Below are positions 53,555 through 63,721 of a DNA stretch of 64,000 nucleotides, in pieces (within the stretch, counting starts at the first letter, position 1; every line of letters starts with the position of its first letter). Position numbers and translations under genes: made by a program. Under the pieces are notes generated by a model, which saw nothing but the letters and a program-made list of their open reading frames with translations, searched no databases and had not been told where the DNA came from. The stretch covers positions 43,574 to 107,573 of the forward strand of contig JAFEFL010000045.1 in NCBI GenBank assembly GCA_018240595.1, given 5' to 3'. The DNA is from Pseudomonadota bacterium (GTDB lineage: Bacteria; Pseudomonadota; Alphaproteobacteria; Rhizobiales; Xanthobacteraceae).

Positions 53555-55054
53555 CTAACAGCGGCGATATTCCCGCGCCTTCTCCGGTGACATCCGCAGC
53601 GTCAGGCAGCCCTGCACGGTCCAGACCCGGACGGTGATCTTGCGCGCGGCTGCGGCCGGGGGCGCGGCCGCGGGCGGCGGCTCGACCGCGGCACGGGTCG
53701 GTGCCGGGCGGGGCGGTGCCTCGGGCGCGGCGGGCGCCGGTGGCGCGGCAACCGGGCGCGGCGCGGGCTTCGCGTCGGGTTGCGCATCAGGCTCGGTCTG
53801 CTTGGCCAGCGGCGCCACTGCGACCGGGTTCTTCTCGCCCTCGAGGCGCGCGATCAGTTCGACGGTTGGCCAAGAATCGGCGGGCAGGCCCAACTTTACC
53901 TGCATCGTGCGCACCGCTTTGCGCGTGCCGGCCCCCAGGCGTCCATCGATCTCGCCAACGTCGAAACCGCGCTTCTGCAACTGGCGCTGCAGCTCCATCA
54001 TCTGTTCGGTGGTGATCGGCTTGATGTCCTTGGCACCGGCTTCGTCCACGGGCGGCGCGCCGCCGAGCCGCGTCGCGAAATAGGCAACGGTGGTGGCGTA
54101 GACCAGCGACGAATTCCAGTCGGTGAAGACATGGAAGTTCTGATAAGCGAGGAAAGCCGGGCCCTTGCGGCCCATCGGCAGGATCAGCGAGGCCGGCATC
54201 TTGTCGTTCGGTAGCGCGCCATGCGCGGCGCGCACGCCCCAGGCGATCCATTGCGAGCGCGGATGCTGGGTATCGAGATCGGCCTCCTGCCACGGCATCT
54301 GCTCCGGCACTTTGACTTCCTGCAGCCACGGCTCGCCGCGGCGCCAACCGATCGCGTGCAGATAATTAGCGGCGGAAGCGAGGGTGTCCGGGATGCTGTT
54401 GACCAGATCGCGGTGACCGTCGCCGTCGAAATCGACCCCGTATTTGATGTAGTTCGACGGCGTGAACTGCATGCCGCCGAATTCGCCGGCCCAGTTGCCG
54501 GTCATCTGATCGACGGTCTTGTCGCCACGTTGGATGATCTTGAGCGCGTCGAGCAGTTCTTCGCGGAATTTGTCGCCGCGTCGACAGTCATAGGCGAGCG
54601 TCGTCAGCGCGGGGAGGATCTTGAACTTGCCGAACAGCGCGCCGTAATCGCTCTCCAGCCCCCAGACGGCGGTGATGACTTCGCCCGGCACGCCGTAGGC
54701 TTTCTCGATGCGGTTGAACAGCGCGCGGTGTTCCTGAATCTTGGCCATGCCGTTGGGAATGCGCTTGCCGCCCAGCAAACGATTAGAGAACTGCAGGAAG
54801 GTGAGCTGGAAGACACCCTGGCCGGAATCCCGCTTGATCACTGACTCTTCGAAATACATGTCGGGCGAAGCGGCGGCGAGCGTCTGTTGCGAGATGCCCT
54901 TGGTCAGCGCTTCCTTCTTGAACTGGGCCAGCCACTGATTGAAGTCGCCGGTGTTGACGCAGCGCGGTGCCGCCATGGCTGGCCCGGCAGCGACCCATGT
55001 CGCCAGGACGAGGAAGGCCGTCGTAATCAGCTTGGCAAATCGCATTCGTCCCAT
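53555..55054 (-). CDS. Lytic murein transglycosylase, MltB-type with peptidoglycan-binding domain
   Basis: 499 residues. Signal peptide (about 7-28, ending GPAMAAP), SLT_2/MltB domain (about 36-335) with catalytic Glu in AVWGLESDYGALFG (about 122) and FGGMQFTPSNYIKYG, then a peptidoglycan-binding domain (about 345-405, LQRQLQKRGFDVGEIDGRLG, GTRKAVRTMQVKLGLP), a Pro/Ala-rich linker and a 25-residue conserved Cys-containing end. Cleaves glycan strands in the periplasm. ATG 55054; ATG 55045 is an alternative start. Confidence 0.9.
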   Translation of the reverse strand: MGRMRFAKLITTAFLVLATWVAAGPAMAAPRCVNTGDFNQWLAQFKKEALTKGISQQTLAAASPDMYFEESVIKRDSGQGVFQLTFLQFSNRLLGGKRIPNGMAKIQEHRALFNRIEKAYGVPGEVITAVWGLESDYGALFGKFKILPALTTLAYDCRRGDKFREELLDALKIIQRGDKTVDQMTGNWAGEFGGMQFTPSNYIKYGVDFDGDGHRDLVNSIPDTLASAANYLHAIGWRRGEPWLQEVKVPEQMPWQEADLDTQHPRSQWIAWGVRAAHGALPNDKMPASLILPMGRKGPAFLAYQNFHVFTDWNSSLVYATTVAYFATRLGGAPPVDEAGAKDIKPITTEQMMELQRQLQKRGFDVGEIDGRLGAGTRKAVRTMQVKLGLPADSWPTVELIARLEGEKNPVAVAPLAKQTEPDAQPDAKPAPRPVAAPPAPAAPEAPPRPAPTRAAVEPPPAAAPPAAAARKITVRVWTVQGCLTLRMSPEKAREYRRC

Positions 55055-55223
55055 CCGCTGGCGCCTGAGGCCGGTCAGAGCCTCGAATCTTCCAATATCG
55101 CGGCCGTCGTCAAGACCGCGTAACCAACGGCGTTAAGACCGATTGTTACGCCGATTGTGGGGCAGCCGATGATTTTGGCCGGATTCAGCGGCAGGAGCGG
55201 CCGTTAACCGGGCCTCCTGGGGT

Positions 55224-55976
55224 TCAGCGAGCCGCTTCGGCGCGGGCGTTCAGCGCCTCGCGTGGGATCGACGACGTTACGTCGTTCTGGGCCACGGGCC
55301 TGGCGATTTTGGCGGCGCTCAACTGGCCGCGCATGGCCTTCGGCAGGCCGGAATAGTTCTGCACCGGGGTGAAATTCGCCGAGACGTTCGAGCGATCGCC
55401 GCCCTTGCCGGTGAAGGCCATAAGTCCGGTCTCTGTGGCGACGATGTCGCCGGGCCGCAGCGTCGGGTCGGTCGTCGCATCGATATGCGCCAGGCCGAAG
55501 GTGGTGCGGCCATTACAGGTGCAGCCTTTGCCGGCGAGCTTCTTCCGGTACGCATAAGCATTCGGCATGTCGGCGTAGCGGCTGCCGTCGGAGGCAGTTG
55601 CGTAGTCGATGTCGCTGCCGATATAGAGTCTGGTTTCCGAGGTCGGGCAGAACGAGTGACAGGCCTCCGCCGCGCTCATGCCGGCATGCGCCGTCACCGG
55701 GAAATAGTGACCATCGCAACTGCGCACACAGAAGGCCTTGGCTGGCCCGTTATTGGCGGAGCGAACATGGCTGTCATCGCCGCCGCCGCTGCGGTCGAGC
55801 AAACCAAGGAACGAATCGGAGGATGGCGCGGGAAGAGGACGTTCGATGGCGCGGCCGATGCTGCCGAACAGACGGTCGAAAAAGCCGGCGGAAGCCGGCG
55901 CGGACGACAGCGCTGCGGCAACGCCGATGCCGAGCGCCAGGGCCTGAAAAAATCGCTTTTTGCCGGCACGCGCCAT
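55224..55976 (-). CDS. DUF2865 exported protein
   Basis: 250 residues: signal peptide (about 8-31, ending APASAGF), then a DUF2865-like region with AFCVRSCDGHYFPV, ACHSFCPTSETRLY and KGCTCNGR, giving six conserved-type cysteines for disulfides, and a polar tail. The family is found in Rhizobiales and its function is unknown. ATG 55976 is preferred because the signal peptide begins there; the open frame extends to 56027. Confidence 0.78.
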   Translation of the reverse strand: MARAGKKRFFQALALGIGVAAALSSAPASAGFFDRLFGSIGRAIERPLPAPSSDSFLGLLDRSGGGDDSHVRSANNGPAKAFCVRSCDGHYFPVTAHAGMSAAEACHSFCPTSETRLYIGSDIDYATASDGSRYADMPNAYAYRKKLAGKGCTCNGRTTFGLAHIDATTDPTLRPGDIVATETGLMAFTGKGGDRSNVSANFTPVQNYSGLPKAMRGQLSAAKIARPVAQNDVTSSIPREALNARAEAAR

Positions 55977-56194
55977 GACTACGCCCGCAGTCGCCTCGTA
56001 TCGCGCCGAATTGGCGCGTTTTTCCAACGCAACAACGCATCACCGAGGCGAAGGTTGCGGGCCCGGAGGCCGGTGCCAGACCGACAGCTAAGCGCAACGT
56101 GGTAAATTCCCGGTTATCAGCGTTGCGTGACGCAGGGCTGGCGGCTCCGGTGGTAGCCGTTTAGGAACGAACCGTTCCGGATCCGAGAGGCCCC

Positions 56195-57364
56195 ATGCGC
56201 ATCACCGCCATCCACGACATCGTCGTTCCGATTTCATCCGCGATTGCCAACGCTTACATCGATTTCTCGACGATGACGGCGAGCGTTGTCGCGATCCATA
56301 CGGACGCGGTGCGCGACGGCAAGCCGGTCGTCGGGTTCGGCTTCAACTCTAACGGCCGCTATGCCCCGCAGGGCTTGTTGCGCGAGCGCTTCATTCCGCG
56401 GCTGCGCGACGCCAAAGCGGAGGCGATCCAGGACGAGCGCGGCCTGATCGATCCGGCCAAAGCCTGGGCGGCGATGATGAAGAACGAAAAGCCGGGCGGC
56501 CATGGCGAGCGCTCGGTCGCCGTCGGCGTGCTCGACATGGCGCTGTGGGACGCGGTGGCGAAAGCCGAAGGCGTGCCGCTGTGGAAGCTGCTCGCCGACC
56601 GCTACAACGGCGGCAAGGCCGACGACACCGCCTGGGTCTATGCCGCCGGCGGTTACTACTATCCGGACAAGGACATTTCGGCGCTGCAGGACGAGATGAA
56701 GCGCTATCTCGATCTCGGCTATTCCACGGTGAAGATGAAGATCGGCGGCGTGCCGCTCAAGGACGACGTCAAGCGCATCGAGGCGGTGCTCAAGATCCTC
56801 GGCGGCAAGGGCGAGAATTTGTGCGTCGACGTCAACGGCCGTTACGATCTCGACGAAGCGATCGCCTGCGGCGACGCCATCGCGCCGTATAATCTCCGCT
56901 GGTACGAGGAGCCGCTCGATCCGCTCGACTACCTGCTGCATGCGGCGCTGGCGACGCGCTATCGCCCGCCGCTCGCCACCGGCGAGAACCTGTTCTCGAT
57001 GCAGGACGCGCGCAACCTCATCCGCCACGGCGGCCTGCGCGCCGACCGCGACTGGCTGCAGTTCGATCCGGCTTTGTCCTACGGCTTGGTCGAATATCTG
57101 CGCACGCTCGACATGTTGCGGGCCCATGGCTGGAGCCCACGGCGCTGCGTGCCGCATGGCGGCCATCAGTTCGCGCTCAACATCGCCGTCGGTCTCGGCC
57201 TTGGCGGCAATGAGAGCTATCCGCAGGTTTTCGCGCCGTTCGGCGGCTTCGCCGACAACACCGCGGTCAAAGATAGCCGCATCGCCATGCCGTCGATTCC
57301 CGGCATCGGTTTCGAGGCCAAGAACGCGCTCTATGCCGTGATGAAGCCGCTGCTGGCGGCGTGA
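56195..57364 (+). CDS. tarD: D-tartrate dehydratase-like enolase superfamily enzyme
   Basis: 389 residues, the same length as Bradyrhizobium TarD, and it matches it through most characteristic segments (INEKPGGHGERSVAVG-like block, AAGGYYYP, RADRDWLQFDPALSYGL). Catalytic Lys182 (KMKIGG), metal ligands Asp212 (DVNGR), Glu238 or 239 (WYEEP) and Glu264 (TGENL), and His321 (PHGGHQ) line up with TarD K184, D213, E239, E265 and H322. It should dehydrate D-tartrate to oxaloacetate; exact substrate is by homology. ATG 56195, single gene. Confidence 0.88.
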   Translation: MRITAIHDIVVPISSAIANAYIDFSTMTASVVAIHTDAVRDGKPVVGFGFNSNGRYAPQGLLRERFIPRLRDAKAEAIQDERGLIDPAKAWAAMMKNEKPGGHGERSVAVGVLDMALWDAVAKAEGVPLWKLLADRYNGGKADDTAWVYAAGGYYYPDKDISALQDEMKRYLDLGYSTVKMKIGGVPLKDDVKRIEAVLKILGGKGENLCVDVNGRYDLDEAIACGDAIAPYNLRWYEEPLDPLDYLLHAALATRYRPPLATGENLFSMQDARNLIRHGGLRADRDWLQFDPALSYGLVEYLRTLDMLRAHGWSPRRCVPHGGHQFALNIAVGLGLGGNESYPQVFAPFGGFADNTAVKDSRIAMPSIPGIGFEAKNALYAVMKPLLAA

Positions 57365-57410
57365 CAGCGCGGGCACATGCCCGCTAGACTGCGGGCATCA
57401 GGCCGCTGTC

Positions 57411-58865
57411 GTGTCAAAAAGCCTGCGGGCGGAACCGGTGCCAGTCGGGTTCGGGCGTATCGTCAGAAGTGCCGCCGCGACTTTCGCGGCGCTGACGCTC
57501 GCCTTCGCGCTTGGCGGCTGCGCCAGTGTCTATAATCAACCGCTGAACGCGCCGTCGGCCAACCCGTTCGGCGGCATCGTTCGCCCGGCCGAAGCCGCGG
57601 AGTCCGGTACACCTGGTGCGCCCGGGCTGCGCAGCGATACGGTGATCGGATTGGCTTTCTCCGGCGGCGGTACGCGCGCCGCGGCCTTCGCCTACGGCGT
57701 GCTCGAGCGCATGGCGCAGACGCCCACGGCAAAGCACGGCCAGTTGCTCGATCATATCGGCGTCATCTCCGGCGTGTCGGGCGGCTCGATCATGGCCGCC
57801 TATTACGGCCTGAAGGGGCCCGCGGCGCTGACCGACTTCCGCGGTCGCTACCTGACGCAGGACTTGATGTCCCAGCTCAACACCAGCCTGTCGCTCGGCA
57901 ACATCTCGCGAGCGCTCGGCGGCGGCGCCAACACCGATACGGCGTTGCGCGACTGGTTCAATGCGCATCTGTTCCATGGTGCGACCTTCGGCAGCCTGAT
58001 CGGCAGGCGGCCGGTGACGATCATCAACGCCACCGACATCTACAACCGCACGCCGTTCCTGTTCTCGCCGCAGACTTTCGCCGCAGCGTGCAGCGACATC
58101 GCGCAATATCCGCTCGCCGCCGCAGTGGCGGCTTCCTCGGCGGTGCCCGGCGCTTTCGCGCCGGTGGTGATCGAGACTTTTCCCGAGCAATGTCAGACGC
58201 CGTTGCCGGCCTGGGTCACGGCCGCGGCAAACAATGTCGATGCGCCGCCGTTGCTGCGCGCCTATGCGCGCGGCATGACCGACATCCGCAGCGGCCGGGT
58301 GAAGTACGTCAAGCTGCTCGACGGCGGTCTCGTCGACAATCTCGGCCTTTCCGGTATCACCATCATTCGCGCCGGCCAGACGACGCCTTACGGGCCGCTG
58401 TCGCCTCAGGAAGCGGTCAACATGCGGCGCCTGATGTTCCTGGTCGTCGATGCCGGGCAGGGACCGAAAGGCGACTGGTCGACGACGCTCGAAGGTCCGG
58501 CCGGCAAGGATCTCGTCAGCGCCGTCGTCGATGTGCTGGTCGATGCCAATTCACAAACGAGCTACACCGCCTTCGAAGCGACGATGAAGGCGTGGCGCGA
58601 GCATATCGTCAAATGGCGCTGCGGGCTGAAAGCGGGCGAGGTGAACCGCCTGCGCGGCCGCGACGGTCCGTGGAATTGCCGGGACCTCAAATTCACCATT
58701 GCGCGCATCTCGTTCGATCAACTCGGGCCGGAACGCGCCCGCGTGCTCAATGCGGTGCCGACCAGCTTCACGCTGCCTGCCGATAGCGTCGACGCGTTGT
58801 CGCGCGCCGGCGGCGATGCGCTGAGCGCCAATCCGGCGTTTCAGCGTTTCCTGAGCGAGATGTAG
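57411..58865 (+). CDS. Patatin-like phospholipase lipoprotein
   Basis: 484 residues. A long N-terminal signal with lipobox LGGC (Cys at about residue 37) indicates a lipoprotein, followed by a patatin domain (about 78-320): SGGGTRAAAFAYG oxyanion loop, the nucleophile Ser in GVSGGS (about 127) and the Asp of DGGLVDN (about 304), forming a Ser-Asp dyad. Acts on acyl lipids at the periplasmic face of a membrane. GTG 57411. The C-terminal 120 residues are not assigned. Confidence 0.87.
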   Translation: MSKSLRAEPVPVGFGRIVRSAAATFAALTLAFALGGCASVYNQPLNAPSANPFGGIVRPAEAAESGTPGAPGLRSDTVIGLAFSGGGTRAAAFAYGVLERMAQTPTAKHGQLLDHIGVISGVSGGSIMAAYYGLKGPAALTDFRGRYLTQDLMSQLNTSLSLGNISRALGGGANTDTALRDWFNAHLFHGATFGSLIGRRPVTIINATDIYNRTPFLFSPQTFAAACSDIAQYPLAAAVAASSAVPGAFAPVVIETFPEQCQTPLPAWVTAAANNVDAPPLLRAYARGMTDIRSGRVKYVKLLDGGLVDNLGLSGITIIRAGQTTPYGPLSPQEAVNMRRLMFLVVDAGQGPKGDWSTTLEGPAGKDLVSAVVDVLVDANSQTSYTAFEATMKAWREHIVKWRCGLKAGEVNRLRGRDGPWNCRDLKFTIARISFDQLGPERARVLNAVPTSFTLPADSVDALSRAGGDALSANPAFQRFLSEM

Positions 58866-58871
58866 GCAGCG

Positions 58872-59501
58872 CTACTTGCGGCTTTCCAGCGCCATGCGGA
58901 CGGCAAGGGCGCCCAGCACGGTGCCCATCAGCCAGCGCTGCGCAACGAGCCAGGACGGCCGCGCGCCGAGGAACGCCGCGATCGATCCGGCCGTGACGGC
59001 GATCATCGAGTTGACCGTGACGCTGATCGCGATCTGCACGCCGCCGAGCACGACCGACTGCGCGAGCACGCTCTGCGCCGGCTCGATGAATTGCGGCAGC
59101 AGCGCCAGATAAAGCATCGCGATCTTCGGATTGAGCAGGTTGGTGAGGAAGCCCATCGCGAAAAGCCGCCGCGGGCTGTCGACCGGGAGCTTCTTCACCT
59201 GGAAGGGCGAGCGGCCGCCGGGCTTGAGCGCCTGCCAGGCCAGCCACGCAAGATATGCCGCGCCGGCGAAACGCAAGGTATCGTAGGCATAAGGAACCGC
59301 GAAGATGAGCGCGGTAATGCCGAAGGCGGCGCACAGCATGTAGACCACGAAACCGAGCGCGACGCCGGCGAGCGAGATGAGGCCGGCAGCGGGGCCTTGT
59401 GTGATCGAACGCGAGATCAGGTAGACCATGTTCGGCCCGGGCGTCAGAACCATAGCCAAAGCGACGGCGGCAAAGGCAAGCAGTGTCGTTTCGTGCGGCA
59501 T
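58872..59501 (-). CDS. LysE family amino-acid exporter
   Basis: 209 residues with six hydrophobic helices and the LysE/RhtB signature TPGPNMVYLISRSITQG near the N-terminus (residues about 19-36). Exports an amino acid or related compound. The ATG overlaps the polA stop (TGATG), so translation is coupled to polA. Ends seven bases from the stop of the convergent patatin gene. Confidence 0.93.
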   Translation of the reverse strand: MPHETTLLAFAAVALAMVLTPGPNMVYLISRSITQGPAAGLISLAGVALGFVVYMLCAAFGITALIFAVPYAYDTLRFAGAAYLAWLAWQALKPGGRSPFQVKKLPVDSPRRLFAMGFLTNLLNPKIAMLYLALLPQFIEPAQSVLAQSVVLGGVQIAISVTVNSMIAVTAGSIAAFLGARPSWLVAQRWLMGTVLGALAVRMALESRK

Positions 59502-62500
59502 CAATGCGCCTCGTCCCAGTTGTCGGCGGCGCGGACTTCGACCTGCAACGGTACGTTCATGGCGATCGCCGGGTGCGGCGCGCCTTCCATGACGTCGCGG
59601 ATGATCGGAATGGTATCGGCGACTTCCTTTTCCGGCACCTCGAAGATCAGTTCGTCGTGCACCTGCAGCAGCATCTGCGCCTTGAGGCGCGCGGCGGCGA
59701 GTTCGCCCTCCATGCGCATCATGGCGCGGCGGATGATGTCGGCGGCCGAGCCCTGCAGACGCGCGTTGATCGCGGCGCGCTCGTTGAAGGCGCGCAGCGA
59801 CGGGTTCGACGCCTTGATGTCAGGGTAGTGGCACTTGCGCCCGAACAGAGTGAGCACATAGCCGTTCTGGCGGCAGTACTCCCTGGTCTCGTCCATGTAG
59901 TCGCGGATGCCGGGGAAGCGCTCGAAATACTTCTTGATGTATTCGCCCGCTTCACCGCGCTCGATGCCGAGCTGGTTGGCGAGGCCGAACGCCGAAATGC
60001 CGTAGATGATGCCGAAGTTGATCGCCTTGGCGCGGCGGCGCACTTCGCCCGGCATGTCCTTCACCGGCACGCCGAACATTTCCGACGCCGTCATGGCGTG
60101 AATGTCGATGCCGTCCTTGAACGCCTGCCGCAGCGTCGGCACGTTGGCGACCTCGGCGAGCAGGCGCAATTCGATCTGCGAATAGTCCGCCGAGATCAGC
60201 TTCATGCCCGGCGCGGCGACGAAGGCCTTGCGGATCTTGCGGCCTTCCTCGGTGCGGATCGGGATGTTCTGCAAATTCGGCTCGGACGACGAGAGGCGGC
60301 CGGTCGAGGTGGCGGCGAGCGCGTAGGACGTGTGCACGCGCTGCGTCTTCGGGTTGACGTAGTTCGGCAGCGCCTCGGTATAGGTCGAGCGCAGCTTCGA
60401 CACCTGGCGCCAGTCGAGGATAACCTGCGGCAGCTTGTGGCCTTGCTCGGCGAGCTCCTCGAGTTCGCGCGCGGTGGTGGACCACTGTCCGGTCTTGGTC
60501 TTGGAGCCGCCGGGCAGGCCGAGCTGGCCAAACAGGATGTCGCCGAGCTGCTTGGGCGAACCCGGATTGACCTGCGTGCCGGCGATCTTGTTGATCTCTT
60601 CCTCGAGCGCGACCTGCTTCTTGCCAAAGTCGTTCGACAGCTTGGCGAGCACTGCGCGGTCGATGGAAATGCCGCGCGCTTCCATACGCGACAGCACGGC
60701 GGGCATCTGACGCTCCAGCGTTTCGTAGACCGACGTGACGCGGTCGGCCGCCATGCGCGGCTTGAGCCCCTGCCAAAGCCGCAGGATGATGTCGGCGTCC
60801 TCGGCGGCATAGGCGGCGGTGCGCGGGATCGGCGTCGCCTCGGCGGTGAACAGCGCCTTTTCCTTGTTCTTGGCTTCGTTGAAGCGCGACGGTATGCGGC
60901 CGAGATAACGGCTGCCGAGCGTCGCGGTGTCATGGCCGCCGCGCCCGGCGTCGAGCACATAGGAAATCAGCATGACATCGTCGGCGGTGCCGAGACTGAT
61001 GCCCCGCGCCCCTAACACAAGGCGGTCGCGCTTGATGTCGTGGCCGACCTTGGTGACGCAGTCGTCCTCGAGCAGCGCTTTCAGCGTGTCGAGAGCGGCG
61101 CGCTCGGAAATCTGGCCGTCGCACAGTTTGGCGCCGAACAATTCGCCGCCTTCGCTGGCGTCGCGGTGGCCGAGCGGCAGGTAATAGGCTTCGTTCGGGG
61201 CCACGGCGAAGGCGATGCCGCACAGCGCCGCCTGCAACGGGTCGAGTGCGCTGGTCTCGGTCTTGATGGCGATTGTGCCGAGATCGAGCGCCCGCACGAT
61301 CAGCGCCTTGAGCACGTCGAGGCTGTCGATAGTCTGGTATTTCGCCGGATCGAACGGCGCATTGCGCAGGCGCTCCAGCCGGCGCTCGGCAAGCGACGCC
61401 GGCGTCATCTCGCCCGAGCTATCGGCCGGCGCATGGCCGGCGGACGGAGGCACATCGAAGGCGAGCTGGCCTTGGCCGCCGGTGCGACCGGACGGGGCAG
61501 GGGCCGCCTTCGAGGTCAATGCGGTGTCGGCGCTGATGGCGCTGGCGTCGATGCCCGACTTCTCGGCGATGCGGCGGGTGATCGTGGTGAATTCCATCGC
61601 CTTGAGGAAGGCGATGAGGTTCTTGTAGTCCGGCTCGTGCACCGCGAGTTCGGCGACGTCGACGTCCAGCGGCACCTTGTTATCGAGCGTGACCAGTCGC
61701 TTGGAGATGCGCGCCTTGTCGGCATTGTCCTTGAGCGTCTGGCGGCGCTTGTCCTGCTTGATCTCGTCGAGATGATCGAGCAGCGTTTCGAGGTCGCCAT
61801 ATTTGCCGATCAGCTCGGCGGCGGTCTTGGGGCCGATGCCCGGCACGCCCGGCACGTTGTCTGAGGTATCGCCGATCAGCGCCTGCGCCTCGATCACCTT
61901 CTCCGGCGGCACGCCGAACTTCTCGATCACCTCGGCGCGGCCGATGCGCTTGTCCTTCATGGTATCGTACATGACGACGGTGTCGCCGACGAGTTGCATC
62001 AGATCCTTGTCGGACGAAACAATGGTCGTGGTGGCGCCGGCCTCGCAGGCGAGCTGCGCATAAGTGGCGATCAGGTCGTCGGCCTCGTATCCGGCCTGCT
62101 CGAGGCAGGGAATTTCGAACGCGCGCACCGCATCGCGGATCAGTGGAAACTGCGGGCGCAGGTCTTCGGGCGCATCGGGGCGGTGCGCCTTGTAGTCGGG
62201 ATAGAAGTCGGTGCGGAATGTCTTCTCGCTCTTGTCGAAGATGACGGCGAGATGCGTCGGCTTGTTGTCCGCGGGCATTTCGCTGAGCAGCTTCCACAGC
62301 ATGTTGCAGAAGCCGAGCACGGCATTGACCTGCAGGCCGTCGGACTTGCGGGTCAATGGTGGCAGCGCGTGGTAGGCTCGGAAGATGTAGCCGGAACCGT
62401 CGACCAGGAAGACGTGGTCGCCCTTTTTTAGGGCGCGGGCAGCCGGGTTCGCCGGAATGGCGGCGGATTTGGTCGCCGTTTTCGCCGCGGCGGGCTTGGC

Positions 62501-62587
62501 AGCCGCTTTGGAAGTGGCCTTGGCCACAGGCTTGGGCTTGTCGGCCTTGGATTTGGCGGCGGATTTAGTGCTTTTGGATGTCGGCAT
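59501..62587 (-). CDS. polA: DNA polymerase I, altered proofreading motif
   Basis: 1028 residues. A 53-residue Lys/Ala-rich extension precedes the 5' nuclease (FLVDGSGYIFRAYHALPP), the 3'-5' exonuclease-like domain and the polymerase (motif A ADYSQIELRLLAE; RRRAKAINFGIIYG; HDELIFEV). In the exonuclease motif the DTET of E. coli is KTET: the first catalytic Asp (D355) is Lys442, while Glu444, Asp521, Tyr593 and Asp597 are kept. Proofreading may therefore be weak or absent; polymerase and nuclease sites look intact. Followed by the coupled LysE gene. Confidence 0.96.
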   Translation of the reverse strand: MPTSKSTKSAAKSKADKPKPVAKATSKAAAKPAAAKTATKSAAIPANPAARALKKGDHVFLVDGSGYIFRAYHALPPLTRKSDGLQVNAVLGFCNMLWKLLSEMPADNKPTHLAVIFDKSEKTFRTDFYPDYKAHRPDAPEDLRPQFPLIRDAVRAFEIPCLEQAGYEADDLIATYAQLACEAGATTTIVSSDKDLMQLVGDTVVMYDTMKDKRIGRAEVIEKFGVPPEKVIEAQALIGDTSDNVPGVPGIGPKTAAELIGKYGDLETLLDHLDEIKQDKRRQTLKDNADKARISKRLVTLDNKVPLDVDVAELAVHEPDYKNLIAFLKAMEFTTITRRIAEKSGIDASAISADTALTSKAAPAPSGRTGGQGQLAFDVPPSAGHAPADSSGEMTPASLAERRLERLRNAPFDPAKYQTIDSLDVLKALIVRALDLGTIAIKTETSALDPLQAALCGIAFAVAPNEAYYLPLGHRDASEGGELFGAKLCDGQISERAALDTLKALLEDDCVTKVGHDIKRDRLVLGARGISLGTADDVMLISYVLDAGRGGHDTATLGSRYLGRIPSRFNEAKNKEKALFTAEATPIPRTAAYAAEDADIILRLWQGLKPRMAADRVTSVYETLERQMPAVLSRMEARGISIDRAVLAKLSNDFGKKQVALEEEINKIAGTQVNPGSPKQLGDILFGQLGLPGGSKTKTGQWSTTARELEELAEQGHKLPQVILDWRQVSKLRSTYTEALPNYVNPKTQRVHTSYALAATSTGRLSSSEPNLQNIPIRTEEGRKIRKAFVAAPGMKLISADYSQIELRLLAEVANVPTLRQAFKDGIDIHAMTASEMFGVPVKDMPGEVRRRAKAINFGIIYGISAFGLANQLGIERGEAGEYIKKYFERFPGIRDYMDETREYCRQNGYVLTLFGRKCHYPDIKASNPSLRAFNERAAINARLQGSAADIIRRAMMRMEGELAAARLKAQMLLQVHDELIFEVPEKEVADTIPIIRDVMEGAPHPAIAMNVPLQVEVRAADNWDEAH

Positions 62588-62650
62588 GGCCCGAATGTGG
62601 GCCGTGCCGCGACCTTAATCAATGCGCCGTTGCGGGCCTGTGGACGCCTT

Positions 62651-63721
62651 TTATTCCGCGGGCTGGAGTGTGAACTCAGGCTTCTTCTCGGCCTTCTCCT
62701 TTTTCGGCGTCAGCCAGAACAGGGCCGGGCGTTCGAACAGGAAGTTCAGCGGGGTCGAGCGCACCGCCCAGAACAGGAGGAGCGAGCCGATCACGCCGGC
62801 GGCGGTGACCAGCACCGAGATCGTACCGATGTCATTGATGACGTGGGTCTTGAGCAGGACCGCGCGCGAGGCTGCCATCGGCAGGAAGAAGGCGAGGTAG
62901 ATGACGATCGAGTTGCGGCCGCAATAGCGCAGCGGCTTGAACACGTCGTGCAGCGCCAGCAGCGAGGCGATGGTGGCGACCGCGGCGGCGCCGACGAGGC
63001 CCAGCGCCAGCGAATAGAACGGCAGCGCGGCAAGGCCGGCCTTGACCATGACGCCGTTGACGACGCCCCAGACGACGAGCGCAGCCATGCCGAGCTGCGG
63101 CCTCGCCTGAGCCCAGGCGGTGACGGCGAAGATGTAACGCGCGGCGATGTAGCCGGTGTAGACATAGACGAAGCGCGCGGCGAATTCGTCGGGGATCATC
63201 CAGCCGGTCTCGACATGCGAGATTTCCATGGCGGCGCCGAGCAGCCACAGCACCGGCCACGGCACGCGTTTGGTCAGCTTGATGAAGACGAAGAAGATCG
63301 GCAGCAGGTAGATGAACCACAAGGTGCCGAACGGATCGATGAACGACACCAGGTACATATGGATGACCTGGTGAATGCCGCCCTCGGCGGCGATGCCGGG
63401 CGCCTTGAAGGCGAACTGGATCGCGGTCCACAGCAGATAGAAATAGAAGAAGTGCACGACCTTGCGGTCGAGATAGGTGCGCCAGTCGCGATCGATGACA
63501 TTGGCGAGGAACAGGCCCGAGATCATGAAGAAGTCGGGCATGCGGAACGGCCGTGCAAACTCGACCACATGATTCATCCAACCGTTTTGGCCGGCGGCGG
63601 CTTCGACACCCAGCACGGAGTGCATCATCACGACGAAGACGATGCAGAAGCCTTTGGCATAGTCGACCCAGTCGACGCGCCCATCATGTGTTTGTGTCGG
63701 CATTTTATCGGTCCCGTTCAT
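62651..63721 (-). CDS. Membrane acyltransferase, acyltransferase-3/OpgC-like
   Basis: 356 residues with about ten transmembrane helices. It begins (after a short polar tail) WVDYAKGFCIVFVVMMHSVLG with the conserved His of acyltransferase-3 proteins, then a PFRMPDFFMISGLF segment, typical of the family that O-acylates sugars of exopolysaccharides, glucans or LPS. Start ATG 63721; ATG 63703 is an alternative. Divergent from ugd, whose product supplies glucuronate, so a surface polysaccharide role is plausible. Confidence 0.83.
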   Translation of the reverse strand: MNGTDKMPTQTHDGRVDWVDYAKGFCIVFVVMMHSVLGVEAAAGQNGWMNHVVEFARPFRMPDFFMISGLFLANVIDRDWRTYLDRKVVHFFYFYLLWTAIQFAFKAPGIAAEGGIHQVIHMYLVSFIDPFGTLWFIYLLPIFFVFIKLTKRVPWPVLWLLGAAMEISHVETGWMIPDEFAARFVYVYTGYIAARYIFAVTAWAQARPQLGMAALVVWGVVNGVMVKAGLAALPFYSLALGLVGAAAVATIASLLALHDVFKPLRYCGRNSIVIYLAFFLPMAASRAVLLKTHVINDIGTISVLVTAAGVIGSLLLFWAVRSTPLNFLFERPALFWLTPKKEKAEKKPEFTLQPAE

